This document shows positions 21,340 through 32,338 of a stretch of 64,000 nucleotides of DNA, in pieces (within the stretch, counting starts at the first letter, position 1; every line of letters starts with the position of its first letter). The translations under genes were made by a program, and so were the position numbers. Under the pieces are notes generated by a model. That model made no database searches. It was not told where the DNA came from and saw only the letters and a program-made list of their open reading frames with translations. The DNA comes from Prorocentrum cordatum (taxonomy: Eukaryota; Sar; Dinophyceae; Prorocentrales; Prorocentraceae), in NCBI GenBank assembly GCA_963575745.1, contig CAUYUJ010020547.1:35001-99000 (forward strand). Reading direction: 5' to 3'.

Positions 21340-21945
21340 TTCGGCGGGGCTCCTTATGGGGCCACGAAACGTGTGAGGGATGTGCCAAAATTGGTGTGGC
21401 GGCGCCATGCGAGCCCTGCCACTGGGGCTTTCGGTGGAGCTCCCTACGGGGCCACGAAAAGTGTGAAGGGTCTGCCGACATGGGTGCTGTGGCCCCTGGC
21501 GAACCCTGCCACTGGGCCCTTCGATGGAACCCCTTATGGGACCACGAAACCTGTGAAAGGTCTGCCGACAAGGGTGCGGTGGCGCCACGTGAGACCTGTC
21601 ACTGGGGCCTTCGGGGGGCTCCCTACGGGGCCACGAAACGCGTGAGGGGTGCTCCGAAACGGGTGCGGTGGCGCCACGCGAACCCTGCCACGGGGGCCTG
21701 TTTGTGGAGTTCCCGATGGGGCCACGAAACGTGCGAAAGGGTCTGCCGAAACGGGCGCGGTGGCGCCATGCGAACCCTACCACGGGGGCCTTCGGTGGAG
21801 CTCCGCGTGGGGCCACAAAGCTTGCGATGCGTCTGCCGACAAGGGTGCTGTGGCGCCATGCGAACCCTGCCACGGGGGCCTTCGATGGAACTCCCTACGG
21901 GACCACGAAGCGTGTGAGGGGTATACCGAAACGGAGACCTGCTGA
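21340..21945. repeat. 90-bp minisatellite, about 6.7 units
   Basis: GGGGCCACGAAACGTGTGA recurs at 21355, 21445, 21535, 21624, 21715, 21805 and 21896. Ninety bases are 30 codons, so several frames stay open and give a 30-residue repeat (YGATKRVR... GGAP). The same unit occurs inverted at 42640-42840. There is no start context or non-repeat protein, so I do not call a gene. From 21950 to 22510 nothing is recognisable apart from a short GGA run. Confidence 0.9.
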
Positions 21946-22559
21946 GGGCATAGGCAAGGAAGGGGGAAGGGTGGAGGAGGAGGAGGAGGAGGAGGAGTGT
22001 TGCTTTGCCCAAACGGGTACGACGTCCCAAACAGGTATAACGTGACGCCGAACAGGCGCGGGCGAGCATGCCCTGGCAAACATACCACGCATCATAGCTT
22101 CCCTCAGCAGGGCAACCGGCACACGTGCACAAAGAGGAAGCAGGCACAAGCTGAATCTGTCCTCTGGGAGGCCGAGCATTGGACCAGCGACCGCAACCCC
22201 GCAGGGTGAGGTCGCCCCCTGGCCCCTTCCCCCCAGCCAACAGGCGGGGCGGGAGGAGGCCCCACCAGGGGCGGGATTGGTCGAGTGCTGGGCCTACCCA
22301 GCAAGACAACACGGAGCGGTACCCAGCGCCAGAACCTCATCATACCACGGCAAGCAATATGCCCGCGGCTAGTCGCATTCCAACCAAGGTGGTTGGACGC
22401 TGTGAGCCGCGGGCACCCGCCTTCGCAACATCATCGGCGGTGCACCTCATACAGGAGGTGCCACACGGCGCCCAGGCTGCACCGCATGGCCGCGGTGGCA
22501 GGGACGTTAAAAATAGGAGGAGGAGCAGGAGGAGGGGGAGGAGGAGGAGGAGGGGGCAG

Positions 22560-22632
22560 CGGGAGGAAGGAGAACGCGGGGCGCCGTCTCTTCAAAACGA
22601 GGACCCAGCACCACAGGATGATTGGGAACTAT
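22560..22632 (-). repeat. Short shared segment reading HPVVLGPRFEE-like peptide
   Basis: On the minus strand, ATCCTGTGGTGCTGGGTCC then CGTTTTGAAGAGAC matches 37487-37530 on the plus strand. A more distant match lies at 13385-13430. A GGA run precedes it at 22515-22560. Confidence 0.45.
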
Positions 22633-22634
22633 AG

Positions 22635-23170
22635 CCATCATCATCATCAACATCACCACCACCACCATCATCAGCAGCAGCATCATCAGCATCATCAGTG
22701 CCATCATCATTATCACCATCATCATCGTCATCAGTATCATCATCCGCAGCAGCATCTCATAGGCATCATCATCATCATCAGCGTCAGTATCATCATCAGC
22801 AGCATTAGCATCATGATCATAAGCAGTATCAGCATCATCAGCATCATCATATAATCATCAGCCGCAGCAGAATCAGCATCAGCATCATCATCGTCATCAT
22901 CAGCATCATCGGCATCATCATCAGCATCATCAGTATTACCATCATTAACATTATCACCATCATAATCGTCAGCAGCATCATCATCACAATCAGCATCATC
23001 CTAATCCCCCTCAAATATCCCCATCAACATAGTCATCGTCGTCATCATCATTATCCGTATCATCATCAGCACCATCGTCATCATCATTGTCATCATTAGC
23101 ATCACCACCATCATCAGCATCATCATCATCATCATCATCATCCTCATCATCATCAGCATCATCATCAGCG
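22635..23170. repeat. CAT/ATC trinucleotide array 1
   Basis: Interrupted ATC/CAT repeat (with CAG, CCT and CAC variants), CAT on the plus strand. His- or Met-rich frames are artefacts. Confidence 0.95.
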
Positions 23171-23309
23171 TAATCAGCATCCATGGTATGGGGGCCCAGG
23201 GACACCGTTTGACCCTCAAAAGCCGACGCTCGACGCATAGGGAGCGAGCGTCGAGGGGGACCCTTTCGAGATCGAGCAACAGAGCACGGGCGACAGAACA
23301 CTGGATGAA

Positions 23310-23395
23310 GAACGAGCTGCCCAAGACGTCCCCCAAGAGGCCCCCCAACAGAGCCCAAGAGGCTCAACACAGAGCCCCAAGAAGGGCTCCAGAGC
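23310..23395. repeat. Short CCCAAGAGG repeat block
   Basis: GCCCAAGACGTCCCCCAAGA and GCCCAAGAGGCTC words, as in 15630-16910. Confidence 0.5.
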
Positions 23396-23432
23396 GTCAG
23401 CGTCCTCGTCGTCGCCGCCGCCGCCGTCGCCC

Positions 23433-23605
23433 TTCAGGGTCGACGGCACTGGCCGTAAGGCCTTCGGTCTAAGGAATGAAGGGGCTTTCTGGCCACGTGC
23501 CTCGGAGAAGAGCAGGCTCCCTGACCCAGATCTCAGGAACGCCCATAAAGCCAGAGCCCCTCCTGAGCCGCAAGTGGCTCCTACGTCCGCATGTTGACTG
23601 TACTC
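23433..23605. mobile_element. Dispersed repeat REP-M, copy 1
   Basis: Begins CTTCAGGGTCGACGGCACTG and GCCGTAAGGCCTTC, then TCTGGCCACG, CAGATCT and CCTCCTGAGCC, ending near TTGACTG. Matches 60893-61065 closely and 32540-32695 partly, all in the same orientation. Confidence 0.7.
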
Positions 23606-23967
23606 CCCAGAACGATGGCACAACAATACTCACATGCTCTATGCTCCTCTTCGCCCCATGCGTCCATCAAGCAACGGCACCCCCTTTATTAGCGACTGGT
23701 ATAAGTTGTGCTGTTCTTTCAAAAAACTGTGGCGTGTTATTCGAGCGGTGCCCGACAATCCCGAGATGGCCCGCCCAAGAGGGTCCTGCCAGTACCTCTT
23801 CCGAGTCACTTGTGTGGTTCCCACCTCGAACGGCACCTGAGGGTCGCAATCGCTCGTGTCCGCAAGAACACCCACCCGCATTAATGTCACGCGGGCCCGT
23901 CAGCCTGGCATGTAATTTCGTGTCCATGCCTTCCGGATGGATGCATTCTGAGCTCGCGCTGGGTAGG

Positions 23968-24040
23968 ATGAGGAGGAGAAGGAAGAGGAGAAAGAGGAGG
24001 AGGAGGAGGAGGAGGAGGAGAAGGAGGAGTAGAAGGAGGA
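23968..24040. repeat. GGA purine tract
   Basis: GGA/GAA simple repeat. The preceding 23610-23960 segment shows mixed-composition frames on both strands with no clear gene. Confidence 0.9.
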
Positions 24041-24089
24041 TGGCATCTGTGGGTCGCAAGGGAGAGGCCTGGGAAATGGAGGAGGCCCC

Positions 24090-24330
24090 ACAACCTCTGG
24101 GAGATGCCTCCAAGACTCCGTGGAGGCTTCAGGGCCTCCGGGAGAGGCTTCGAAACTTCCAGGAGAAACCTCAGGCCTCAGCCTCTGGAGGACGAGGCCT
24201 CCAGAGGGTCCCCGAACAGCCCCAGGAGATGCTCAAAGAGGGCCCCGAGAGTGGGCTGCCACAGTGCCCAGGACAACCCCAAGAGAGGCACATGAGGGAC
24301 CCAAGAGGGGCTCATGAAAAGGCTCAAAGA
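24090..24330. repeat. Degenerate GGCCTC / CCCAAGAG repeat
   Basis: Repeated GAGGCCTC, CCAGGAGA and CCCAAGAGG words, a smaller version of 15630-16910. Confidence 0.5.
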
Positions 24331-24368
24331 TAAGCTTCCCATCCTCCCTTCGCTGCCCCTCCCTTCCC

Positions 24369-24866
24369 CTACCCTTGTGAGAGGGAGGGGTCGACGAATC
24401 CAAGTGAGGTCGCATTCATCTGGCCTTGCCGGCGCACATCGTAGTAGAACTTGTTGTAGAAGCCGCTCGTGCGCAACACCACCTTCACTCGATCTGTCTG
24501 CGTGCTGATCTTGACCGACTGGTTGATCAGGTCGTCGAAGCTTGAGGTGTCACCGGGCTGCTTCCAAGTCCTGTACAGCTTCTTCATTGCCTCGGTGCCG
24601 GAGTCGGCGTCCTGCTCGATGTCTTGGATGTTCTTGCCCTGAAGCGACTGGTGGAAATCCTGCAGCTGGCGGAGCTTGTTGCCGTCCCCGGACGTGCAGC
24701 AGGTCCAGAACGAGGTGCATGAGCTCTCCGCCCACGTGCGAGTCGAGCTCGCCATCGCGGCGATCGAGTCCGCGTGCCCGAGGTCCCCGGCGATCAGACA
24801 GAACACGGCCTTCCCGGCACCGCTCATCTGCTGAGCCACGCGGAACCACCAGCGCCAGTCGGACAC
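24369..24866 (-). CDS. Unidentified protein, 3' exon
   Basis: 165-codon minus-strand exon, joined in frame to 25018-25165 by removing a 151-bp intron: ...FEAE then VSDWRWWFRVAQQMSGAGKA, later LQDFHQSLQGKNIQDIEQDA and SSFDDLINQSVKISTQ. The residue mix (Trp, Phe, Tyr, Asp, balanced charge) is that of a folded protein, unlike the surrounding low-complexity frames. Ends at TAG 24369-24371; an alternative donor (CAAG|GCCAGATG) lies about 70 bases earlier, so a further exon is possible. No transmembrane segment and no family I can name. Transcription direction matches the kinase gene. Confidence 0.55.
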   Translation of the reverse strand: MSDWRWWFRVAQQMSGAGKAVFCLIAGDLGHADSIAAMASSTRTWAESSCTSFWTCCTSGDGNKLRQLQDFHQSLQGKNIQDIEQDADSGTEAMKKLYRTWKQPGDTSSFDDLINQSVKISTQTDRVKVVLRTSGFYNKFYYDVRRQGQMNATSLGFVDPSLSQG

Positions 24867-25017
24867 CTGAGGGCTCGACCTACACAGTATTTCCGTTGTC
24901 GTCTTGCTTTCGTTGTTCCTCGTTCTGTCTTCGCTCTGCATCTGCTGCAAAACGACATCAGAACGAAAACGGCCCTCGAAATCGCAAAAACACCGTTCGG
25001 GTCGAGCCGTGGGATAC
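24867..25017 (-). mobile_element. 151-bp intron formed by MITE-Q, copy 1
   Basis: Donor GAG|GTATCC, acceptor CAG|GTGTCC. The eight bases around the two junctions match at 6 of 8 (GAGGTATC, CAGGTGTC), as for a worn target duplication. Just inside the ends are inverted copies of GGCTCGACC. The sequence is homologous to 54014-54154 (CGTTCGGGTC(G/C)AGCC end; CGACCTACAC.GT..TT end), so the intron is a member of a dispersed family. Confidence 0.65.
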
Positions 25018-25165
25018 CTCGGCCTCGAACTCCTGACCGTCCGCACACCCGAAGACGAGCGTCACCGTCTGGCTGGCCAGGTTGCTCGGGGTCACCACGA
25101 CCCGGATGATGTCTGGCACCGGCGGGTCGAAACTCTCCATCGTCTTCTGAATGTCGTCGAACCTC
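25018..25165 (-). CDS. Unidentified protein, internal exon
   Basis: Minus-strand exon with acceptor CGCCAG|GAGG and donor GAG|GTATCC. It reads RRFDDIQKTMESFDPPVPDI, then IRVVVTPSNLASQTVTLVFG and CADGQEFEAE. The hydrophobic-polar alternation suggests a beta-rich domain. The open frame continues upstream through a CCTCCT tract (poly-proline, 25215-25252) to another possible acceptor (TTCCGCAG|G near 25274), so the exon could be longer and include PPPPPP. No family recognised. Confidence 0.5.
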
Positions 25166-25214
25166 CTGGCGGTTGCGGCGGCGGCGCAGACAACGATGGG
25201 GGAGCTGGGTGGAG

Positions 25215-25252
25215 GCCGAGGAGGAGGAGGAGGAGGAGGAGGAGGAGGAGGA
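25215..25252. repeat. GGA tract, possible poly-proline code on minus
   Basis: GGA repeat, in frame with the minus-strand exon below it as proline codons. From 25280 to 25870 no gene is recognisable. Confidence 0.8.
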
Positions 25253-25876
25253 GCAGAGAACCTGCGGAAGAAGCACAGGGAATGAGGACGACAAGGATGA
25301 TAATGAGCAGTTGAAGGATAAAGCACTAGGTATGCTGAGGGGTGACGGAAGAAGAGGGAAGCAGGAAGGAAGCAAGAGGAAAGAAAAATGATGGACACTA
25401 TAAATCAGCAAGACAAACATGAATGGTCTGGTTGCGTAAAGACCAGGGACAAATAGCATGCGTTACGACCACAGGGCTGATCCAGAAGATGACTGGAGGT
25501 GCCGTTCGCATCGTGCTCACACGAACGAGTGAACGCCGAGAAAAATTGGAGCCGAGAAAAACGAAGCCAGGACCAATCCGACCACTCGGATAAACGAAAC
25601 GCGGCTGGCATCGCCACACAAGTCCCCTTGCGAGGCCATCAGGCCCAGCTGGGCAGAACACGGCAACCCTGGGCCCTGCGAGCTCTGATGGCAGCAACGC
25701 TGTTTCCAGTTTACGAGCGGGGAGAGCAGCCGATGGCACCGTTCACGAGCAGATCTTCCCGCAGGGGTATACGCAACGCGAGACCCGGTGCATGAAAGCG
25801 GTAAGCCATCTCGAGGCTTTGCCAAGACCCACCACATATCCCGACGAGAAGGAGAACACGCACGGAAACGCTGATA

Positions 25877-26053
25877 CAGTGGAGGCCAGTCCACAAGGAA
25901 ACCTTCCGCAGGAAACCCAGTCCTGAGACCCCAGGACGTCCATGGATTTTTTTGTGTGGGACCGTCACGTCTTCGATTGCAAACCCTTCGAAAACCAAGT
26001 AACCCAGGGCACCCTGGAGGCAAGCAAGGTGTTTCTTGGCATGGGCCCCCACT
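25877..26053. mobile_element. Tc1/mariner-like MITE-C, copy 1
   Basis: Flanked by TA on both sides. Left end CAGTGGAGGCCAGTCCAC, right end GGCATGGGCCCCCACTA, which are imperfect inverted repeats. The interior (AAACCC...CCTGAGACCCCAGGACG, GTTTCTTGG) matches copies at 53453, 58488 and 61071, all in the same orientation. Confidence 0.75.
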
Positions 26054-26792
26054 ATACGTCTTTCCTCTGGGCACACGCAAGAGTGACCCCAGATAGAAGA
26101 GACCTCTGGTGAACGTATTTAGGGGGCCGCGGGGGGCGGGGAGGAAATCCAAGCGCGCAAGCCAATGCTGAAGAGGACCCCTTGGGCCCGCAACAAAATG
26201 TCAGTTTGCCGAAGGGCCTCCTCTTACGCGTGGCCGACTTTCTTGCGACAGGCAAAGGGGTATGATTCGGCCAGCATTGAATGTGTGGGCAGCACTGGAT
26301 GTAGGAGCAGCAATCGGCCATCATTGGAACGTAGAGGAGCAGCTTATGTGAGCCCGTCTCCATTGCGCGTTACGAAGCCTACGGCAGCAACCCCCACGGA
26401 AGGGCGCGCGGGCCAATCCCTTGTCCTTGGCCGCCCGGGTCATCGGTGCTGTCAGAAAAGAGACGCCGAGTATCTCGCCAATAACAACGATCCGCACACA
26501 GGCAGAAAGCAGCTGGCCGAAGCATATCATGTGCTCCAACCCGCCGAGCGGCGGCATCCCGTGGCGCCGACGCGCGCAGCTACGAACCCACCCTGCAGGC
26601 GATGGATCTCGCGCGCCCAGAAAGCCTCCCAATTACTGACAGCTCGCGCCCGGGAGACCATCCCGCGCACAACAGGCTCGCGATAAAAGATACGGAACGG
26701 CCACGGGGGCAGGCTGCCCCCCCGAAGGCCAAGAGAGACGGTACCCGATGATCGTCTCACAGGCACGTCAAGCAAAGCCGAAACAACGGTTC

Positions 26793-27800
26793 AGAAAAAA
26801 TCATTCAAGAAATCTGGGCCCACTTCCCGGAAATGCCGCCCGAATGCTGCGGTCAACGCTGGCCGGGCGACCGTGCTCAGGAAACTGGGCCAGCTTTCCA
26901 GCAAGTTGGTAAACAAGCGCTGGCCCAGCTTTTCGGGAGGAAGCTTCGCGACCAGATGCTCGACGGCATGCAACCGGGGGAAGCCTCGTTACGAAAACGC
27001 TCACCGATCGTATCGGCCACGAGGGCGAGCCCACCCCTGGCAACCTCGACAAGGTGCCCCCTTGGGGGGCTGCGGGGAGGAAGGCGCTGTCCGTTACCCA
27101 GCGTGGAGGTGCCCCCGCCCAGGGCGGCCCGAAGAGTGCGAGGCGGGAATTTATCCATATCCGCCGCCTGGGAACAGACGTCCTGTTGCCCTGGCGGGCG
27201 GTGGATATGGATGCCATTGTGTGTTTCTGTCGGTGCCCAGCCGTGGTGTCTTGGGTCGCCGCGCCTGGCCAGAGCGCCTCGTGGAGGGAGAGGCGTTGCG
27301 TGGAACTTGCCGAATATATGATGCTCTCCTCCTGCGGCGCCCATTGCGAGAGCGGCCGCGGCGCCGACCGCGATCGTCCGTCTCCGCGTGCTTCCTGCTG
27401 GTCCGCTCCTTGTCCCCAGAACCCTCCTGGGTCCTCCGACTAGCCACGAAGCCCGTCTGAGCGCATCGCCTGGGTTCCGACATTCCCCTGGTTCTTCTGG
27501 CCCCCTGTCGGCCACCACCGCCGGGGCGACGAGGTGGGAGCCGCTGCAGTCCAAGCGAGCGGGACCGGGCCCGCGGTCGCTCCTGCCTATCGCCGTGGAC
27601 GTCCTGAATGCGGGCACGATGATCTTTGGGCGGTGAAGCTGGGCCACGCTGGCCATGGCGCTCGTCCTGTTCCAGACTCCGGCGGAGAACAGCTAGGTCG
27701 TCTCCAACGGAAGGCCCATCCTGCTTGCCAACAATAACCGCACGGCCCCCACGACCACGATGAGAATGGCCATCGCACTCAAAACTCATCTCGTCGCACA
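26793..27800 (-). pseudogene. Broken unidentified minus-strand gene
   Basis: Coding-like pieces lie in different frames. One reads SAMAILIVVVGAVRLLLASR (a likely membrane helix near 27740), followed after a TAG by SVAQLHRPKIIVPAFRTSTA. Further on VARGGLALVADTIGERFRNE is followed, one base out of frame, by HLVAKLPPEKLGQRLFTNLL and ESWPSFLSTVARPALTAAFG, ending with TGA near 26791. Pieces may be exons or frameshifted remains. The last one looks like a helical cytosolic domain; I cannot name the family. From 26060 to 26790 no gene is recognisable. Confidence 0.35.
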
Positions 27801-28331
27801 TCCATCCTTCCTGACCCGAGTGTACACCACCTCGCGATCCTTCATGCCTTCTTCCTGCTCCTGGTAACCGTCCTTCGCTAGCTCCTTCAACTGGTGGTGG
27901 ATGGCTGTGGTGAGGTCGTCCCGTGAGCTCGCTGATATCCAGCTGATGTCATTCAATGCGAAAGTATGTGTGCTGCTGTTGCGGCACCGCCATGCGTAGA
28001 TAGGAATAAACGTATCCTTCTTGTACTTCACCTCGTCGTCGTCGCCGGCCCCATTCATGCACCTAAACAGCCTTGGGTGTTTGTATCGACCACTGTCGAA
28101 AGCCCACCAAGCGTAATACTCACCTGAGGCATGCGAAAGGCTGCAACGGTATAGGCGAGGACGCCCATCTGGCCTCAGAACGAGTAGTAAGCCATACCCA
28201 GCTTTGGAACCGTCGTCGTGAAAGAGCTCCACCTCCAAAACGCAGCTAATCGTCCAGGGGGTAGATTTGGCGTACTCTAAATCAAACTCAGGCCCAGTCC
28301 AAGGTCCGATATTACGGCCGCCGTTGGCCAT
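27786..28331 (-). CDS. Unidentified protein, single open exon
   Basis: Minus-strand frame of about 180 codons beginning at an ATG at 28329-28331 (an in-frame stop lies upstream, and an AG|G acceptor directly before the ATG is also possible). It reads as a genuine globular protein: GRNIGPWTGPEFDLEYAKST, then VLEVELFHDDGSKAGYGLLL and HASGEYYAWWAFDSGRYKHP, with an acidic loop (GAGDDDEVKYKK) and a C-terminal helix rich in Glu/Lys. The aromatic, beta-strand-like first half suggests a beta-sandwich or lectin-like fold, which is only an impression. Stop TGA at 27786-27788 overlaps the start of the broken gene below it, so a donor before it is possible. Confidence 0.5.
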   Translation of the reverse strand: MANGGRNIGPWTGPEFDLEYAKSTPWTISCVLEVELFHDDGSKAGYGLLLVLRPDGRPRLYRCSLSHASGEYYAWWAFDSGRYKHPRLFRCMNGAGDDDEVKYKKDTFIPIYAWRCRNSSTHTFALNDISWISASSRDDLTTAIHHQLKELAKDGYQEQEEGMKDREVVYTRVRKDGCATR

Positions 28332-28929
28332 ACCTCCTATTCGCCCCACTCGGAACGAACAGCAATCTCAGGGCACCCCCCTGGGGATACGAGAGACGGA
28401 ACCCCTAAGGAGGGACATCGCAGGCGTTGCCTGGAGACGCCTATTGCAAGCGCGCGCGCCTGGACGGGGCTGGACGCGCGCGCGGGCAGAGATCGCGCCA
28501 CTTGGCTTGATCCCAAAAGGCTTCGGCGCGCCACCTACACCCCTCTGGTCCCCCCAAAAGCACATAACCAGCCCCGGGGGCCCGAATGTGTCCACATCCA
28601 CCGCCTTCCGAGGTCCCCGAAATTTGATCCTCCAGGCGGTGGTCATGTATAAATTCCTGTCTCGGAAGGAGGGCGCAGCAGGGCGAGTCTCCGGCCTTCG
28701 TTGTGCCGCGCGAGGCCGAGGCAGCGGCCTCGGCAGGCAGCCAGGGGGGGGACGAGAGGGTAGGACAGCGAGGGGCAGGGCAGAGAATCAGCTCACGCAG
28801 CTGGTTGTCCTGGCGCCTCCTGGCGCCGGGAGGCGCCCATGTATCGAGGGATGGGTCCAGCGGCGGGGCGGAAACCAGCTGCGTGCGGCAGACGTCCCTT
28901 TCCCTATCCTGCCCTCTCGTCTGGCCCGA

Positions 28930-30345
28930 GCAGCGAGGAGCACTCCACCTGGTCAAGGGGGCTTGTGGCGGACCAGAGGCGCGAGGCGCCGCTGCCATTC
29001 CGCAACGTCATCCTCGAGAGGGCAGGCAGCAACCCAGGCGGAATCAGGGTGCGGAAGGTCTTCCTGGACGGCTCGGCCACCTGCACTAGAGGCCGCCAGC
29101 TGGCCAGAGCTGGTTGGGCAGCGGTGTCGACGTGGGCGAACGACTCCGAGCACCGGGCCTGTGGGGGAACGTGCCATGGCCGCTCCCACAGGACAGTGGG
29201 GCTGGGGAATTGACGGGCGGCAGCCATCGCCCTCAGGAACTGCCTAGGGCCGATCATCACGTACACCGACTCGGCCATGGTGAACGACTGTTGGGAATAT
29301 GGGAAACCGTGGTGTACCGATTGGAGGAAGGCGTACCGAGAGTCGTGGCTTGAGTTCTGGCGGCTGGTGGAAGACCACGGCGAGCGGTCGAGGTCAAGGC
29401 CATTGCACGGAATAAGACGTCCGCGAGGGGCGCATCTCAGACCGACAGCAAGCGGAGAACGCCGAGGCGGATCTGCATGCGAAGGAGGGAACCCGCATCC
29501 ACGGCACGTCGCAGGAGAGGCTGGACCGCAACCAGCTGGCGGACAACCTGGCGAATGAGGTGACAGCCTGGATCGGAGAAGCCATGCAGGAGGGAGACGC
29601 CCTCCGGAATTCGAAGCACCAGGGCTCGAGGCGATCCGTTGCGCCTGGCCTGGGTGCCGGAGAAGGCCACAAGCCGAGTGTGAGGTGCACGGCGCGGCAT
29701 GCCCGAGCAGAGCGCGTGACGTCCATGGCACGGCTGTCGTCACGGACGTGGGCGCTAAGTGGAGCTGCTGGAGCTGTGCGAGATCTGGAGTGACAGTCCA
29801 GGGCGGACGGGCAGCGACAGGCGGAGGCGGAGGTGCTGCAGGACGTGCTGACGCTGCCGTAGCTATCGCGGCGGCGGCAGTCGGCGGGGTGATCTCGGCC
29901 AGGTCAGGCAACCAGCCAAGCGAGGCGGAGGACCAAAACAACGGCAGAGACGGAGCACTGGAGGCGGCGGGACTCGGGGCGCCCGAGGAGGAGGAAGCAG
30001 CAGCGGGTGCCGCCGCACGGCCCTTGCCCGGAGGTCGTGGAGGCAGCGGCAGCGGGCGCGCCCGCGGCCGTGGCCGTGGAGGCCAGCCAGGCGGCCAGGC
30101 AGATGCAGTTCCCGTCGCATGGGGTGCTGCAGAGGAAGAAGCGTAAAAGCCACTGTACCAAGGCCGCCGTGGTGGAACGCCAACATCCACGCCACATGTT
30201 TTCTGGCGGTGGGCCAGAGGGTTCTCTGCTTGATCTGCCGGAACCATGCGGCGTCGGCGAGGGTTATGAACCTCAGGGAGCAGTGCTCACGCGGGGCTGC
30301 TGCTCGTCAGGGGGACGCACTTCGACGTCTGCAGAGGGTCCCTCA
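28930..30345 (+). pseudogene. LINE fragment: RNase H domain and C-terminal zinc knuckle, decayed
   Basis: Plus-strand remains of the end of a non-LTR retroelement polyprotein. The RNase H part starts near 29050 with VRKVFLDGSATCTRG (first Asp) and RAGWAAVSTWAND; after a TGA at 29211-29213 the same frame resumes with RAAAIALRNCLGPIITYTDS (second Asp near 29269). The last acidic motif appears in another frame as DRNQLADNLANEV (about 29530-29565). The expected Glu of the second motif is missing. At 30190-30290 comes a C-x2-C motif (VLCLICRNHAASARV, then LREQCSR) and GDALRRLQRVPHP, a pattern I associate with the C-terminus of dinoflagellate retroelements. RT is absent. At least one frameshift and one stop show it is dead. 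Confidence 0.55.
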
Positions 30346-30811
30346 CCCGTCGCAGGCGGGATGGCTGGGCGGGCCAGTGGTTGTGGCGAGGAGGCGGAGG
30401 CGCCACAGTCGGTCGAGGGAAACACTGGGAGCAGATGTCTGAAGCTCGTTCCAGCGCGGCGAGCAGCTCCCGCGCGAAACCGTACTGCGGCGGTCGGTCC
30501 GCTCGACATCCTGGCCGTGTCGGCCCCGTGCGGCTGGCGGTGGGCGTTCCCTGGGGTCGGGGGGGGTTGGCCGCCTGGCCCGTGGGGCTGTGCGGGGGGC
30601 GGGCCCTGTGTCGTGACGCCTGCTGGCCGCAGGCAGCACGGGGTAAGACCAGGGGGGGCCTCCCGTTCACGGCGTGGGGTGGCTGCTCCTCGTCGCCAGC
30701 TGCGCTGGGGTCCGTTCGCGCAGCTCCCGTGCTAGTCGCGCGGCTGCCGTCCCTGGTCTGAGGGGCGAGATGTGGGCTAAGCGCTCGCGACGCTCGCGCC
30801 ACTGGACGGGT

Positions 30812-30862
<51 letters not shown>

Positions 30863-30864
30863 GC

Positions 30865-30898
<34 letters not shown>

Positions 30899-30921
30899 GT
30901 CATCGTCATCGTCATCATCAC

Positions 30922-30959
<38 letters not shown>

Positions 30960-32200
30960 GCATCAGCATCAGCATCAGCATCAGCATCAGCAACATAATC
31001 AGCAGCAGCTTCATCATCAGCATCAGCATCATCAGTATCATCAGCAGCATCAGCATCATCAGCAGCAGCATCAGCATCATCCTCATCATCAGCATCATCA
31101 ACAGCATCAGCATCAGCATCAGCATCATCGGCATCATCATCAGCATCATCATAATCGTCATCAACATCATCAGCAGAATCACCATCATCATCAGAAGCAG
31201 GAGCAGCATCACCATCATCACCACCATTGCCATCATAATCAGCATCATCAGTAACAAAATCATCATCGTCACGATAAGCACCATCATCAGCATCATCAGC
31301 ATCAGCATCAGCACCATCATCATCATCATCATCATCATCATCAGCATCATCATCATCATCATCATCATCATCCTCATCATCATCATAATCAGCATCATCA
31401 GCATCATCATCAGAATCAATCAGAATCATCATCATCATCATCAGCAGCATCATCGCCGTCATCGGCATCGTCATCGTCAGCATCGTCATCATCATCATCA
31501 CCACTACCATCATCTGCCTCACCACCACAACCATCTCCATCGTCTTCATTATCAGGGGCATCATCCTCATCCTCAACATCATCATCATCATCATCGTCAT
31601 CATCACCTTCATCACCATCATTACCGTCACAATCATCATCATCATCAGAATCCTCATCATCACCATCAACAACCTCATCATCATGAGAATCAGCATCATC
31701 ATCACCATCAGCAGCATTAGCATCATCATGATCAGCATCAGCATCGTCATCGCCATCGTTATCATCGTTATCATCATCACCACCATCATATTCATCACCA
31801 CCATCATCGTCATCATCATCATCCTCGTCATCTGGATCACCATCCTCGTCCTCATTCTTATCCCCAGCATCAGCATCAAAATCGTCAGCATACTCAGCAT
31901 CATCATCGTCATCATCAGCATCAGCAGCATCATCATCTTCATCCGCATCATCATCATCGTCGTCCTCCTTATCCTCATTACCATCGTCATCGTGATCAGC
32001 AACAACATCAACACCAGCATCAACAACAGCAGCATCAGCATCAGCATCAGCAAAAGCATCAGCATCAGCATCATCATCAGCAGCAGCAGCAGCAACAGCA
32101 CCACCGTCACCATCATCACTCACCCTCATTTATCTCATTATCCTCATAACTATCAGCATCAACGTCATCACCACCACCACCACCGCAATCATCATCAGCG

Positions 32201-32245
<45 letters not shown>

Positions 32246-32325
32246 CCATCGTCGTCGTCAGCAGCATCAGCATTAGCATCAGTATCATCATCAGCAGCAG
32301 CATCATCAGCAGCATCATCCACAGC
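30812..32325. repeat. CAT/ATC trinucleotide array 2, 1.5 kb
   Basis: Long ATC/CAT repeat with CAG, CGT and CAC variants, CAT on the plus strand. Very long Met- or Asp-rich minus-strand frames over it are artefacts. From 30350 to 30810 only GC-rich sequence with unconvincing frames is seen. Confidence 0.95.
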
Positions 32326-32338
32326 CCAATGTGGCTCA
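32318..32338 (+). other. Possible second spliced-leader relic
   Basis: TGTGGCTCAAG (32328-32338) matches the 3' half of the dinoflagellate leader, with about 14 of 21 positions matching overall. It directly precedes ATGG and the retroelement ORF1-like remains below, as in a retrocopied trans-spliced mRNA. Confidence 0.35.

Noticed and set aside
20349-21917. A 522-codon open frame across a purine tract and a minisatellite
   Set aside because: It is held open by GGA composition and a 90-bp (30-codon) repeat; no unique protein segment and no conserved motif.
30287-32119. A 610-codon minus-strand frame rich in Met and Asp
   Set aside because: It lies on the CAT array; every frame of such a repeat is open.
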